In this document: positions 47,804-57,367 of the stretch, one piece after another
How positions within the stretch are numbered: position 1 is the first letter of the stretch
Layout: each line of letters begins with the position of its first letter
NCBI RefSeq assembly: GCF_023156585.1
Contig: NZ_JALNMI010000001.1
Coordinates: 991,623-1,055,622, forward strand
From: Subsaxibacter sp. CAU 1640
GTDB taxonomy: Bacteria > Bacteroidota > Bacteroidia > Flavobacteriales > Flavobacteriaceae
Length of the DNA: 64,000 bases
Direction of reading: 5' to 3'
Position numbers and translations under genes: made by a program
Notes under the pieces: generated by a model
The model's input: only the letters and a program-made list of their open reading frames with translations
Databases searched by the model: none
What the model was told of the DNA's origin: nothing

Positions 47804-47818
47804 TTAACAGTTCGTTAA
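47804..47818. promoter_or_regulatory. Perfect inverted repeat TTAAC-N5-GTTAA upstream of efflux operon
   Basis: TTAACAGTTCGTTAA: perfect 5-bp arms around a 5-bp spacer, matching the site before actA at 14 of 15 bases. It lies 51 bp before the ABC ATPase ATG, upstream of a weak -7 element TAATATTG near 47842. Confidence 0.45.
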
Positions 47819-47868
47819 TATAATTCCGATTTTGATTTATGTAATATTGTAGCTCTAACCATCAATTC

Positions 47869-48570
47869 ATGATACAAATTAAAGATTTACACAAGTCTTA
47901 TCACATGGGCAATAACTCGCTTCATGTGTTAAAAGGAATTGATTTTGAGGTGAAAGAAGGAGAACTTGTTTCAATTATGGGTTCATCTGGTTCTGGGAAA
48001 TCGACGCTTTTGAATATTCTTGGTATGCTGGATGAAGCCGATTCTGGAAGTTATACTTTAGACAATTTTCCTATTAAGAATCTCAACGAGAAAATAGCCG
48101 CAAACTACAGAAACAAATTTCTTGGGTTTATATTTCAGTCATTTAATCTGATAAATTATAAATCAGCATTAGATAATGTTGCATTGCCTTTGTATTATCA
48201 AGGGATGAAGCGTAAAGAACGCTTGGAAAGAGCGGAACATTATTTGAACAAGGTAGGCTTATCTCCTTGGTCGCATCATTTGCCAAGTGAAATGTCTGGT
48301 GGTCAAAAACAACGTGTGGCAATTGCAAGAGCATTGGCTAGCGATCCTAAAGTACTTTTGGCGGATGAACCAACAGGTGCTTTAGATACATCTACATCCT
48401 ATGAAGTCATGGAATTGATTCAAGGCATCAATGACGAAGGAAAAACAATTTTAGTGGTAACACATGAGCATGACATTGCCCAAATGACCAAGCGAATCGT
48501 CAACCTAAAGGATGGAGTTATCATCGACGACAATAAAGTAGAACAGGTTAGAGCTTCAAAATATGTTTGA
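47869..48570 (+). CDS. ABC transporter ATP-binding protein (MacB/LolD type)
   Basis: 233 residues: Walker A GSSGSGKST (about 43-51), Q-loop IFQSFNL, signature MSGGQKQRVAIARAL, Walker B VLLADEPTGALD and switch His in VTHEHD. It belongs to the branch powering MacB and LolCDE-type mechanotransmission systems. It starts a six-gene efflux unit ending with tsaB. Its end overlaps the first permease by eight bases. Confidence 0.93.
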   Translation: MIQIKDLHKSYHMGNNSLHVLKGIDFEVKEGELVSIMGSSGSGKSTLLNILGMLDEADSGSYTLDNFPIKNLNEKIAANYRNKFLGFIFQSFNLINYKSALDNVALPLYYQGMKRKERLERAEHYLNKVGLSPWSHHLPSEMSGGQKQRVAIARALASDPKVLLADEPTGALDTSTSYEVMELIQGINDEGKTILVVTHEHDIAQMTKRIVNLKDGVIIDDNKVEQVRASKYV

Positions 48571-49807
48571 CATTGAGCGCTGGCAAGAAATATTTGAAAC
48601 TTTACGTAAAAACAAACTTCGAACGTTTTTAACTGGACTTTCCGTGGCTTCCGGAATCTTTATCTTGGTGATACTTTTAGGTTTTGGAACTGGCATTGAA
48701 AATGGAGTGACATCTCAATTCCAAAGAGATGCAACCAATTATATCAGTGTCTGGACTGGAGTTACCACAAAAGAATATAAAGGTTTAAACCCTGGCAGAT
48801 TTATTCAATTAAAAAATGATGACTTCACCGATATTTCTAATCAATATGCTGATTATACCGAAAAAAAATCCCCTTCTTATCATCTTTGGGGAGCGCAAGT
48901 AACTTATAAAAATCAATCTGGGAATTACAGAATTCAAGGTGTTTATCCAGACTATCAAACTATAGAGAATGCTGAAATCATCAATGGACGCTTCATAAAC
49001 AATGCAGATATTCAAGAAATTCGGAAAGTGGGCGTCATTGGAAATCGAATGAAGATGGATTTGTTCAAAGAAGAAGATCCTATAGGCAAGCAGATTTCCA
49101 TCTTCGGAATCAATATTACGGTCATAGGTGTTTTCACCGATCCTGGAGGTGAGAGAGATGAGACCAGATTGTATATGCCAGTAAACACATGCCAGCTGGC
49201 CTTTAATGGTCAAGACAATTTAAGAAGCATGTGGTGGACCGTCAAAATGTCCGATAACTTCGATGATGCAGTCGCATTGTCAAATAGTCTCGCTAAAAGC
49301 ATTGAAAGTGATGTAAAACAAAGGCATACCGTAGCACCTGATGACACTGGAGCAGTTCGAGTGACGAACACCCTTGAAGAAGCTAAAAAGATTTATTCTT
49401 TAATTGATAAAATTAAAGCTGTCTTTTGGTTTGTGGGCATTGGTACCATCATCGCCGGAATTGTTGGTGTTGGCAACATCATGCTGATCATTGTAAAGGA
49501 ACGAACCAAAGAAATAGGTATTAGAAAAGCCTTAGGAGCTTTGCCCATGTCTATAGTTGGAATGATTCTTCAAGAAGCAGTCTTCGTTACGATGTTTGCA
49601 GGGTTGTTTGGGCTTATTTTTGGTTTAGGATTGCTAGAACTAGTTGGCCCTCAAATCGAAAGCGATTTCATAAAATATCCTCAAGTGAATTTCAATATAG
49701 CACTTACTACAGTGTTTTTGTTGGTGTTTGCAGGCGCATTGGCTGGTTTTATTCCTGCTTATAGAGCCGCCAAAATTAAACCCATCATCGCATTAAGAGA
49801 CGAGTAA
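48563..49807 (+). CDS. MacB-type ABC permease (copy 1)
   Basis: 414 residues. First helix about 18-43 (FLTGLSVASGIFILVILLG), a large periplasmic MacB-PCD domain (about 45-275), then three C-terminal FtsX helices with the motif IIVKERTKEIGIRKALGA. Such permeases do not move substrate through the membrane but drive extrusion of periplasmic substrate through a TolC partner. It is a paralog of the next gene, and with it probably forms a heterodimer. Confidence 0.92.
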   Translation: MFDIERWQEIFETLRKNKLRTFLTGLSVASGIFILVILLGFGTGIENGVTSQFQRDATNYISVWTGVTTKEYKGLNPGRFIQLKNDDFTDISNQYADYTEKKSPSYHLWGAQVTYKNQSGNYRIQGVYPDYQTIENAEIINGRFINNADIQEIRKVGVIGNRMKMDLFKEEDPIGKQISIFGINITVIGVFTDPGGERDETRLYMPVNTCQLAFNGQDNLRSMWWTVKMSDNFDDAVALSNSLAKSIESDVKQRHTVAPDDTGAVRVTNTLEEAKKIYSLIDKIKAVFWFVGIGTIIAGIVGVGNIMLIIVKERTKEIGIRKALGALPMSIVGMILQEAVFVTMFAGLFGLIFGLGLLELVGPQIESDFIKYPQVNFNIALTTVFLLVFAGALAGFIPAYRAAKIKPIIALRDE

Positions 49808-49808
49808 T

Positions 49809-51068
49809 ATGTTCAATAGAGACCGCTGGAACGAAATATTGGAGGCATTGAATGCAAATAAATTTCGCACGTTTTTAACAGCGTTTGGCGTTTTTTGGGG
49901 CATTACAATTCTTGTTTTGCTATTGGCTTTAACCAATGGTTTGAAAAACGGAGTCATGTCCGATTTTGGTGACTTTGCCACAAATTCTATGTTCATGTGG
50001 ACTCAAGGAACATCCATGCCTTATAAAGGTTTGCCTAAAGGACGTTATTTCAATTATAAAATAGATGACGTTGCTGCAATCAAAGAAGCGGTTCCGCACT
50101 TAAAATATGTATCACCTCGTAACCAGCTGGGTGGTTTTCAAGGGAATAACAATGTTATGAGAGGCACGAAAACAGGAGCTTTCGAAATTTATGGCGACTA
50201 TCCAGAATACATCAACCAACAACCCTTGGACATTTTACAAGGACGCTTTTTGAGCTATTCTGATATAGAAACTAAACGCAAAATTTGCGTTATTGGAACA
50301 GATGTAATAAAAAGTCTTTATGATAATGGTGAAGAGGTTTTAGGATCTTATGTGAAAATCAATGGCGTCAATTTTATGGTGGTTGGCACGTTTAAAAACA
50401 GCAATAGTCAAGGTAACAATGAGCAAGAAGCGAATACCATTTATATTCCGTTTACAACATTTGGCCAGGCATTTAATAGAGGCGAAAGTGTAGGGTGGAT
50501 GGCAATTACCGCAAATGACGATGTGCCAATTACTACCGTAAAGCAACAGGTTTTTGACTTGATGAAAGCACGACATAAAATCCATCCCAAGGATGATAGA
50601 GCCATTGGACATTTTGACTTGTCTGAACAATTCGCAAGGGTCAACGGTTTGTTTTCAATATTAACTGTTGTAGGTTATTTTGTAGGGGCGTTGGTCTTGA
50701 TGTCTGGAATCATCGGCATCAGTAACATTATGTTGATTGTGGTAAAGGAACGCACCAAAGAAATAGGAGTAAGACGTGCCCTTGGAGCTTCACCATGGAC
50801 TATAAAATCACAAATCCTTCAGGAAAGCTTGATTTTGACCATTCTATCTGGAATGGTTGGTATTTCGTTTGCCGCTGGAATTATTTGGCTATTGAATTAT
50901 TTGTTAGATCAAAGCGGTCCTGTAGAAAATTTTGCAAACCCAAGTGTAAGTATGCAAGTGGTATTTACCGCGTTAATCATTTTGATAGTTTCTGGCGTTT
51001 TGGCAGGCATGATTCCCGCCAATAGTGCCACAAAAATGAAACCGGTCGATGCATTAAGAATAGAATAA
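49809..51068 (+). CDS. MacB-type ABC permease (copy 2)
   Basis: 419 residues with the same topology as copy 1: N-terminal helix, periplasmic domain and three C-terminal helices with IVVKERTKEIGVRRALGA. The start RDRWNEILEALNANKFRTFLTAFGVFWGI parallels the start of copy 1. It is separated from copy 1 by one base. Both copies share one ATPase, so a 1:1 permease dimer over an ATPase dimer is the simplest complex. Confidence 0.92.
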   Translation: MFNRDRWNEILEALNANKFRTFLTAFGVFWGITILVLLLALTNGLKNGVMSDFGDFATNSMFMWTQGTSMPYKGLPKGRYFNYKIDDVAAIKEAVPHLKYVSPRNQLGGFQGNNNVMRGTKTGAFEIYGDYPEYINQQPLDILQGRFLSYSDIETKRKICVIGTDVIKSLYDNGEEVLGSYVKINGVNFMVVGTFKNSNSQGNNEQEANTIYIPFTTFGQAFNRGESVGWMAITANDDVPITTVKQQVFDLMKARHKIHPKDDRAIGHFDLSEQFARVNGLFSILTVVGYFVGALVLMSGIIGISNIMLIVVKERTKEIGVRRALGASPWTIKSQILQESLILTILSGMVGISFAAGIIWLLNYLLDQSGPVENFANPSVSMQVVFTALIILIVSGVLAGMIPANSATKMKPVDALRIE

Positions 51069-51079
51069 ACCTATATAAA

Positions 51080-52240
51080 ATGAAAAGAACCAAAACCGTT
51101 ATTTTACTTGTTGTCATCGTTGCAGTCTTCGTGACTGCTCTCGTGTATCTTTGGAAAAAGAATTCTGAAGATCCAATAAAGTACACAACCGAAACGCCAA
51201 CAGAGCAGACCATTGTAGTAAAAACTGTAGCAACAGGTAGCATTGTTCCTAAAGAGGAAGTATTAATTAAGCCAAATATTTCTGGAGTTATTGAAGAAAT
51301 TTATATTGAAGCTGGTGAATACGTCAATTCTGGTGATCTTATTGCAAAAATTAGAGTTATCCCGAATGTGTCTTCATTGACCAGTGCGAAAAATAATATT
51401 GCAACCAACCAAACGGCCTTACAAACGGCTAAAATTAATCTTGAAACTCAACAAGCTACATATGATCGCCAGAAGGCACTTTTCGAAAAAGGTGTGATTT
51501 CTGCTAATGAATTTGAAGGCATTAAAAATACCTATTTGCAAACAAAACAGAGTGTAGAACAGGCACAAATCAATGTCAATTCGGCACGTCAAAACTATGA
51601 TATCATAAAAACAGGAACTACGAGCGGCATGGGTAACATTGCCCAAACACAGATTCGTGCCACAGTTTCAGGTATGGTTTTGGACGTTCCTGTAAAAGAG
51701 GGAAATCAAGTCATTGAAGCAAATAATTTTAATGAAGGAACTTCTATTGCTTCGTTAGCTGATGTCAAAAAAATGATCTTTGAAGGTAAAGTAGATGAAA
51801 GTGAAATAGGTAAAATCAAGGAAGGGCTACCTTTAGAAATTACTATTGGAGCGATTGAAGATACCAAATTTGATGCAGTTTTGGATTATATTGCACCAAA
51901 AGGTGTTGCTGAAAATGGAGCCATTCAATTTCCGATAAAAGGAAGTTTAAAATCCATCGACTCCACTTTTATTAGAGCAGGATTGAGCGCAAATGCTTCA
52001 ATTATTCTTGATAAAGCCGAAAAAGTTTTGGCAATTAAAGAAGCGCTTGTACAGTATGATGAAAAAACAAAAAAACCATACGTAGAAGTAGAAACAGGTG
52101 ATCAACAATTTGAAAGACGAGATGTAGAGTTGGGTATAAGTGATGGAATTTTTGTTGAAATTAAAAAAGGTGTATCAAAATCTGATAAAATTAAAGTTTG
52201 GAATCAGGTTCAGGGAACACCAGAATTTGCAGAAAACTAA
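51080..52240 (+). CDS. Periplasmic adaptor protein of efflux pump (MacA-like, copy 1)
   Basis: 386 residues. A membrane anchor (about 5-24) is followed by a split lipoyl/barrel-sandwich domain (IKPNISGVIEEIYIEAGEYV and RATVSGMVLDVPVKEGNQV), a coiled-coil hairpin between them (about 95-180), and a beta-barrel part to the end. It bridges the permeases and TolC. Eleven bases separate it from permease 2. Confidence 0.9.
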   Translation: MKRTKTVILLVVIVAVFVTALVYLWKKNSEDPIKYTTETPTEQTIVVKTVATGSIVPKEEVLIKPNISGVIEEIYIEAGEYVNSGDLIAKIRVIPNVSSLTSAKNNIATNQTALQTAKINLETQQATYDRQKALFEKGVISANEFEGIKNTYLQTKQSVEQAQINVNSARQNYDIIKTGTTSGMGNIAQTQIRATVSGMVLDVPVKEGNQVIEANNFNEGTSIASLADVKKMIFEGKVDESEIGKIKEGLPLEITIGAIEDTKFDAVLDYIAPKGVAENGAIQFPIKGSLKSIDSTFIRAGLSANASIILDKAEKVLAIKEALVQYDEKTKKPYVEVETGDQQFERRDVELGISDGIFVEIKKGVSKSDKIKVWNQVQGTPEFAEN

Positions 52241-52296
52241 AAATTCCCGAGATTAACTGTAACACTTTTATTTCTGAATAGACATATAATTTAATT

Positions 52297-53739
52297 ATGA
52301 AAAAATCAATCATTATAGTTTTTGTTTTAATTGGAGTTGCTTCTCAAGCCCAAATGAAAAAATGGACGCTTAAAGAGTGTGTGCAACACGCCATGGAGAA
52401 CAACATCTCTATTAAGCAAAGTGAATTGGATGTGGAACTTACCGAAATCGAGAAGATGACTGCGGTTGGTAATTTCGTACCCTCTCTAAACCTAAGTGGT
52501 GGTGTTTCAGAAAACACTGGTTTGAGTTTCAACCCAGTCACCAACAACGCACAAACTACTACATTTTTATCGGTAACAGGTCGAATTAATGTTGGTTATA
52601 CTTTGTTTGATGGTTTAAGAAATTTCAGACAAGTGCAACGTGCTAAAATATCAAACTTGGCATCGCAGTATCGCTTAACGAAAATGAAAGATGACATATC
52701 TCTTTTTGTGGCCAATAACTATCTTCAGGTCATTTTAAACAAAGCCAATCTGGAGGTTTTGAAATCTCAAAATCTAGTCACGCAAGAACAGTTACAGAGA
52801 ACGCAAGATTTAGTAGATGCTGGTGTTTTGCCTCAAGGCGATCTGTTAGAAATCAAAGCAACGGATGCCAGTGAAAAGCAATCAATCGTTGCTGCAGAAA
52901 ATACAATTCAGGTATCTCTTATTAGTTTAGCGCAATTATTACTCATTAAAGATTACCAGAATTTTGACATTGAAGATGAAGGTTACGATATCGTAGATGA
53001 AGGTGTTTCAGACAAGGGTGTTTTTGAAATTATTGAGAAAGCAAAAGAAAATAGATCTGAAATAAAAATTGCTGAACAAAATGTAGAACTAGCCAAAAAA
53101 GATCTACAGATTGCGAAAGGTGCAAATTATCCGACCTTATCGGCTTTTTTTGGATATGATACTAGGTACACTGATGCCACATCTTTCACACAATCTGTCG
53201 ATCCAAATAATCCTACAAGTATTCAACAAATAGGTGTAGTGCAAGAAACTGGACAAGCGGTTGTGGGAGAATTTCCTAATACAATTACCACACAAGTAGG
53301 AGCTGACCCATTTTTTGATCAATTATACCAAAATGATGGTATTGGATATGGATTGCAATTGAACATTCCTGTCCTTAACGGATTTTCTACAAAAGCAAGC
53401 GTTAAGAGAAGCGAAATCAATTTATTGGATTCTGAATATCAATTGGAACAAGCAAAATTGGATTTGGAATCAACAGTTTATCAGGCATATGTAGATGCTA
53501 AAGGTGCTATGAAAACTTATGAAGCGGCTCAATCAGCTTTGGAATCACAAGAATTGGCGTATGATTATGCCAAAGAACGTTATGACGTTGGGTTAACTAA
53601 TGCATTCGATTTTAGCCAATCAAAAGTGAGATATGATAACGCGAAAATAGAATTGAATCGCACCAAATATGATTATATTTTTAAACTGAAAGTATTGGAA
53701 TTATATTTTGGAATTCCAGTAGATCAACTCAAATTTTAG
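52297..53739 (+). CDS. TolC-family outer-membrane efflux protein
   Basis: 480 residues with a signal peptide (MKKSIIIVFVLIGVASQAQ). Two TolC repeats of helices and barrel strands can be seen (LKECVQHAMENNISIKQSELDVELTEIE and NRSEIKIAEQNVELAKKDLQIAKGANYPTLSAF starts). It forms the trimeric outer-membrane duct of the pump. Its position between two adaptor genes is notable. Confidence 0.92.
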   Translation: MKKSIIIVFVLIGVASQAQMKKWTLKECVQHAMENNISIKQSELDVELTEIEKMTAVGNFVPSLNLSGGVSENTGLSFNPVTNNAQTTTFLSVTGRINVGYTLFDGLRNFRQVQRAKISNLASQYRLTKMKDDISLFVANNYLQVILNKANLEVLKSQNLVTQEQLQRTQDLVDAGVLPQGDLLEIKATDASEKQSIVAAENTIQVSLISLAQLLLIKDYQNFDIEDEGYDIVDEGVSDKGVFEIIEKAKENRSEIKIAEQNVELAKKDLQIAKGANYPTLSAFFGYDTRYTDATSFTQSVDPNNPTSIQQIGVVQETGQAVVGEFPNTITTQVGADPFFDQLYQNDGIGYGLQLNIPVLNGFSTKASVKRSEINLLDSEYQLEQAKLDLESTVYQAYVDAKGAMKTYEAAQSALESQELAYDYAKERYDVGLTNAFDFSQSKVRYDNAKIELNRTKYDYIFKLKVLELYFGIPVDQLKF

Positions 53740-53795
53740 TAATTTTAAAATAGATATATCCTTAAACAAAGACGTTTAAAACTAAATAAACCATC

Positions 53796-55091
53796 ATGAG
53801 TAAAACAGTAAAAATCCTATTGATTGTCGTTGTATTAACAATTGTATTGTTATTGGCAGGCTCAAGTATGGGATGGTTCGGTAAAAAAGGAGATTTCAAG
53901 GAAGTTGAAGTTGAAAAGGTCGAGTTGGCAACCATTGTCGAGAAAGTGTCGGCAACAGGAAAAATTCAACCAGAAGTCGAGGTTAAAATTTCCAGTGAAG
54001 TTTCAGGCGAAATCATTGAATTGCCTTTTAAGGAAGGTCAGCAAGTTAAAAAAGGAGACCTATTGGTAAGAGTGAATCCAGACTTGATTCAATCTGCCGT
54101 AAATCGATCACAGGCAAGTTATCAAAACGTAAAAGCTGGATTGGAACAGGCTGAAGCATCTTTAAGAGAAGCGAAATTAAATTACGACAGAAACAAACAA
54201 CTGTTTGAAAAAGGAATTATTTCCAAAGCTGATTGGGACAAAGCAGTTTCATCTTATGAAATAGCGCAAGCCAATAAACAATCGGCTTATTACAATGTTC
54301 AAAGTGCTGGTGCTTCTGTTAATGAAGCAATGGATAATCTCAACAGAACCACAATTTACGCTCCAATGAGTGGCACCATTTCTAAACTAGATGTCGAATT
54401 GGGAGAGCGTGTAGTTGGTACGCAACAAATGGCAGGAACCGAGATTTTGCGTGTAGCCAACCTAAACAATATGGAAGTTGAGATCGATGTCAACGAAAAT
54501 GATATTGTAAAAGTGCGAATTGGCGATTCAACTATTGTGGAAGTCGATGCCTATCTCAAAAAAGAATTTAAAGGCGTGGTTACTGAAATTGCTAATTCTG
54601 CAGGCGAAACCTTAACTGCTGATCAAGTTACCAATTTTAAAGTAAAAGTTAGAATTCTTGAAGAATCCTATGCAGATTTGATGAAAGATAGACCAGAGAA
54701 CTATTCACCTTTTAGACCTGGAATGACTGCTACCGTGGACATACTTACCAATAAAAGAGCGAATGCAGTGGCAGTGCCCATCAGTGCAATTGTAATTAAA
54801 ACTGATACAACTTCTGCTAAAACTTCTTACACCAAATCTACCGATACGTCTGACAAACCAAAAGTGAATGAGGAGCAGAAGTTTGAATGTGTATTTGTTG
54901 CAAATAATGGTGAAGCCAAATTAAGAGTGGTAAAAACTGGTATACAGGACGATTCAAAAATTGAGATTATTTCTGGATTGAAAGAAGGCGATCAAATAAT
55001 TACTGGTCCTTACAATGTGGTTTCCAAAACGCTCAAACCAGGTGATAAAATTGAGGTAAAAAAACAAGAAAGTTCCACGGAAAACAAGTAG
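53796..55091 (+). CDS. Periplasmic adaptor protein of efflux pump (MacA-like, copy 2)
   Basis: 431 residues. An N-terminal anchor (about 5-25), biotinyl/lipoyl-like halves (ISSEVSGEIIELPFKEGQQV and IYAPMSGTISKLDVELGERV), a helical hairpin between them (about 105-185) and a membrane-proximal domain. A Lys/Thr/Ser-rich patch (about 335-370) is an insertion relative to copy 1. Two different adaptors around one TolC suggest a mixed adaptor ring or alternative pumps. Confidence 0.9.
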   Translation: MSKTVKILLIVVVLTIVLLLAGSSMGWFGKKGDFKEVEVEKVELATIVEKVSATGKIQPEVEVKISSEVSGEIIELPFKEGQQVKKGDLLVRVNPDLIQSAVNRSQASYQNVKAGLEQAEASLREAKLNYDRNKQLFEKGIISKADWDKAVSSYEIAQANKQSAYYNVQSAGASVNEAMDNLNRTTIYAPMSGTISKLDVELGERVVGTQQMAGTEILRVANLNNMEVEIDVNENDIVKVRIGDSTIVEVDAYLKKEFKGVVTEIANSAGETLTADQVTNFKVKVRILEESYADLMKDRPENYSPFRPGMTATVDILTNKRANAVAVPISAIVIKTDTTSAKTSYTKSTDTSDKPKVNEEQKFECVFVANNGEAKLRVVKTGIQDDSKIEIISGLKEGDQIITGPYNVVSKTLKPGDKIEVKKQESSTENK

Positions 55092-55097
55092 TTTGAC

Positions 55098-55766
55098 TTG
55101 GCATACATACTTAACATAGAAACGGCTACAACCAATTGTTCTGTTTCTCTATCGAAAGATGGGGAAACTTTGGTTTTAAAAGAGGATAATAATCTTAATT
55201 ATTCTCATGCAGAATCACTTCATGTGTATATTGATGAGGTATTGAAGTCAGTCTCATTGAAGGCATCACAACTAGATGCAATTGCGGTAAGTAAAGGTCC
55301 AGGCTCTTACACAGGATTAAGAATTGGCGTTTCTGCAGCCAAAGGTTTGTGCTACGCCTTAAATATTCCATTGATTTCAGTAGATACACTTCACTCTTTG
55401 GCTCATAAGGTCTTATGTAAAGGTGATGATATTATTGTGCCAATGTTGGATGCAAGACGTATGGAGGTTTATTCGGCTATTTACGATTCAAAATATTTCA
55501 AAATTCGTGATACGGAAGCTCAAATATTGAATGAAGATTCTTTTAAGCAATATCTTGAAAAACATAAAGTTCACTTCATAGGAAATGGAGTCGACAAATT
55601 AAAAACAATGATCACTCATTATAATTCTGAATTTATTGGGGATAAATTGCCTTCTGCTTCTGAAATGGGAATGTTAGCTTACGATAAGTACAAAAAAAAC
55701 GACATCGAGGATGTCGCTTATTTTGAACCTTATTATCTGAAGGAGTTTATCGGTTTAAGATCCTAA
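55098..55766 (+). CDS. tsaB: tRNA threonylcarbamoyladenosine biosynthesis protein TsaB
   Basis: 222 residues, TTG start (TTGGCATACATAC). The family signature is clear: ILNIETATTNCSVSLS, NYSHAESLH and AVSKGPGSYTGLRIGVSAAKGL. TsaB is the scaffold paralog of TsaD in the t6A complex and lacks the metal ligands of TsaD. It lies six bases after the second adaptor and so shares its transcript, then converges with and overlaps the MscS gene by four bases. Confidence 0.95.
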   Translation: MAYILNIETATTNCSVSLSKDGETLVLKEDNNLNYSHAESLHVYIDEVLKSVSLKASQLDAIAVSKGPGSYTGLRIGVSAAKGLCYALNIPLISVDTLHSLAHKVLCKGDDIIVPMLDARRMEVYSAIYDSKYFKIRDTEAQILNEDSFKQYLEKHKVHFIGNGVDKLKTMITHYNSEFIGDKLPSASEMGMLAYDKYKKNDIEDVAYFEPYYLKEFIGLRS

Positions 55767-56578
55767 TCTTCTTTAATAATATGAATATCACGTTGTGGAA
55801 ATGGTATGCTTATTCCTGCCTCGTCTAGTGCTTCTTTGGTACTTTCAAGAATATCATAGTAAACAGCCCAATAGTCAGTTGTTTTAACCCAAGGTCTTAC
55901 ATTAAAATTCACAGAACTGTCGGCTAATTCAACCAATCTTACCAATGGTGCCGGTTCTTTTAAAACAAGAGGATGATTGGTGAGTTGAGCCATCAAAATA
56001 TCTTTGGTGACTTTAAGATCAGATTCGTAACCCACACCAATAACCAAATCCACACGACGCATTTCCAAAGCAGAATAATTTACAATATTATCATTTGATA
56101 ATTTTCCATTGGGAATGATTATTTCTTTGTTGTCAGGAGAAGTAAGTTTTGTGGTGAAAATCTCAATTTCTTTTACAGTTCCAGCTTCACCTTGTGCTTC
56201 TATAAAATCACCTACTTTAATTGGTTTAAAAATCATTATTAAGACTCCACCGGCAAAATTAGCCAAAGACCCTTGAAGTGCTAAACCAATGGCCAAACCA
56301 GCCGCTGCTATTATTGCAGCAAAGGAGGTGGTTTCAACTCCTACAGTTCCTAGAACTACGATAATTAACACAATTTTTAGTAGCCATCCGATGAGATTGA
56401 GAAGGAATTTCTTGAGACTTATGTCATAATCTCCTTTATCTAAAGCTTTCCGAACACCTTTGGTTATCATCTTAATCACCCAAGAACCTATAATCCATAT
56501 AAGAATTGCAGCCAAAACTTTAGGTGCATAAATTATCAATAAATCATATCCAGCATCAACCCATTTTTGAATGTCCAT
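55763..56578 (-). CDS. Small-conductance mechanosensitive channel (MscS family)
   Basis: 271 residues. Three N-terminal helices (about 18-38, 60-82, 86-108) are followed by the glycine/alanine-rich pore helix (ALQGSLANFAGGVLIMIFKPIKVGD) and the cytoplasmic beta/mixed domain. These channels open on membrane tension to release solutes after osmotic downshock. Length and domain order equal those of E. coli MscS (286 aa). It is the last gene of a minus-strand group. Confidence 0.93.
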   Translation of the reverse strand: MDIQKWVDAGYDLLIIYAPKVLAAILIWIIGSWVIKMITKGVRKALDKGDYDISLKKFLLNLIGWLLKIVLIIVVLGTVGVETTSFAAIIAAAGLAIGLALQGSLANFAGGVLIMIFKPIKVGDFIEAQGEAGTVKEIEIFTTKLTSPDNKEIIIPNGKLSNDNIVNYSALEMRRVDLVIGVGYESDLKVTKDILMAQLTNHPLVLKEPAPLVRLVELADSSVNFNVRPWVKTTDYWAVYYDILESTKEALDEAGISIPFPQRDIHIIKED

Positions 56579-56610
56579 TTCGTTATTAATTTATCATTAG
56601 TTAATCGTGG

Positions 56611-57315
56611 TTATTTAATTTGATTGAGATATTGACCTAGTTTAACTAAATCAGATTCTTCTTTCAGTTTTATTTTTTCAGATTTTATAAAATCTAGGAT
56701 TTCCTTCTCGTTCTTTGGAAACAATTTAGCAAAATCTTTTTTGTTATTAGAGAATTCGATAGCTGGTTGGTCGTTTATTTTAATATAAAATGAATCGTTT
56801 AATCTTCTATATTCTGCAGGGCGACTTTTATCATATCCAGAAGTCGCAACTCGCTCCTCGTAAAAACGCACTGTTTCTTTTTTAAGCAGTTTTATTGATG
56901 CTATGGGAGAGTTTAGAAGTATAAAAAAACCTGTAGATTGTTCACTTGTATCGTTGACATAGTCAAAAATCTGATAGGTTTTATTATCAGATAGAAGAGT
57001 AATAGAAATGTCTTGCCTTCCATTTTTAGGTAATGCATAGGCTTCAGACTCGGTTCCTTGCTCTTTTTTTACCAAAATCTCGTCTAATAAGGCGTCATAT
57101 TTGACCGCAAAAATTTTGTTCTCAAAAACTGAAATTCTTGCTGGGACGTAATCCTCTGTAATGTAAGGAGAACCTTCTACTCTCGCATTTACTTGAGTAG
57201 GAGTTGTAAGAATAAACCCATCGTTAACAATTTGTCTTCCGCCCATTTCACCTTGAGCCCAATTAGTGTTGCAAAGAAATATTGTCAGTAATATTCCTAA
57301 AAGTGTTTTTTTCAT
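56611..57315 (-). CDS. Secreted protein of unknown function
   Basis: 234 residues with a signal peptide (MKKTLLGILLTIFLCNTNWAQ). The mature protein is basic and rich in beta-forming residues, without cysteines, CxxCH or lipobox. I do not recognise the family. It contains NDGFILTTPTQVNARVEGSP early on, and a Lys/Glu-rich C-terminal helix (FPKNEKEILDFIKSEKIKL). Similar short secreted proteins are common in flavobacteria. The neighbour MscS gene lies 32 bp downstream; shared transcription is possible. Confidence 0.7.
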   Translation of the reverse strand: MKKTLLGILLTIFLCNTNWAQGEMGGRQIVNDGFILTTPTQVNARVEGSPYITEDYVPARISVFENKIFAVKYDALLDEILVKKEQGTESEAYALPKNGRQDISITLLSDNKTYQIFDYVNDTSEQSTGFFILLNSPIASIKLLKKETVRFYEERVATSGYDKSRPAEYRRLNDSFYIKINDQPAIEFSNNKKDFAKLFPKNEKEILDFIKSEKIKLKEESDLVKLGQYLNQIK

Positions 57316-57367
57316 ATATAGTTATTTTTGGTTTGGAATAAACTAAAAAAAAATCACTTTCTAAAAT

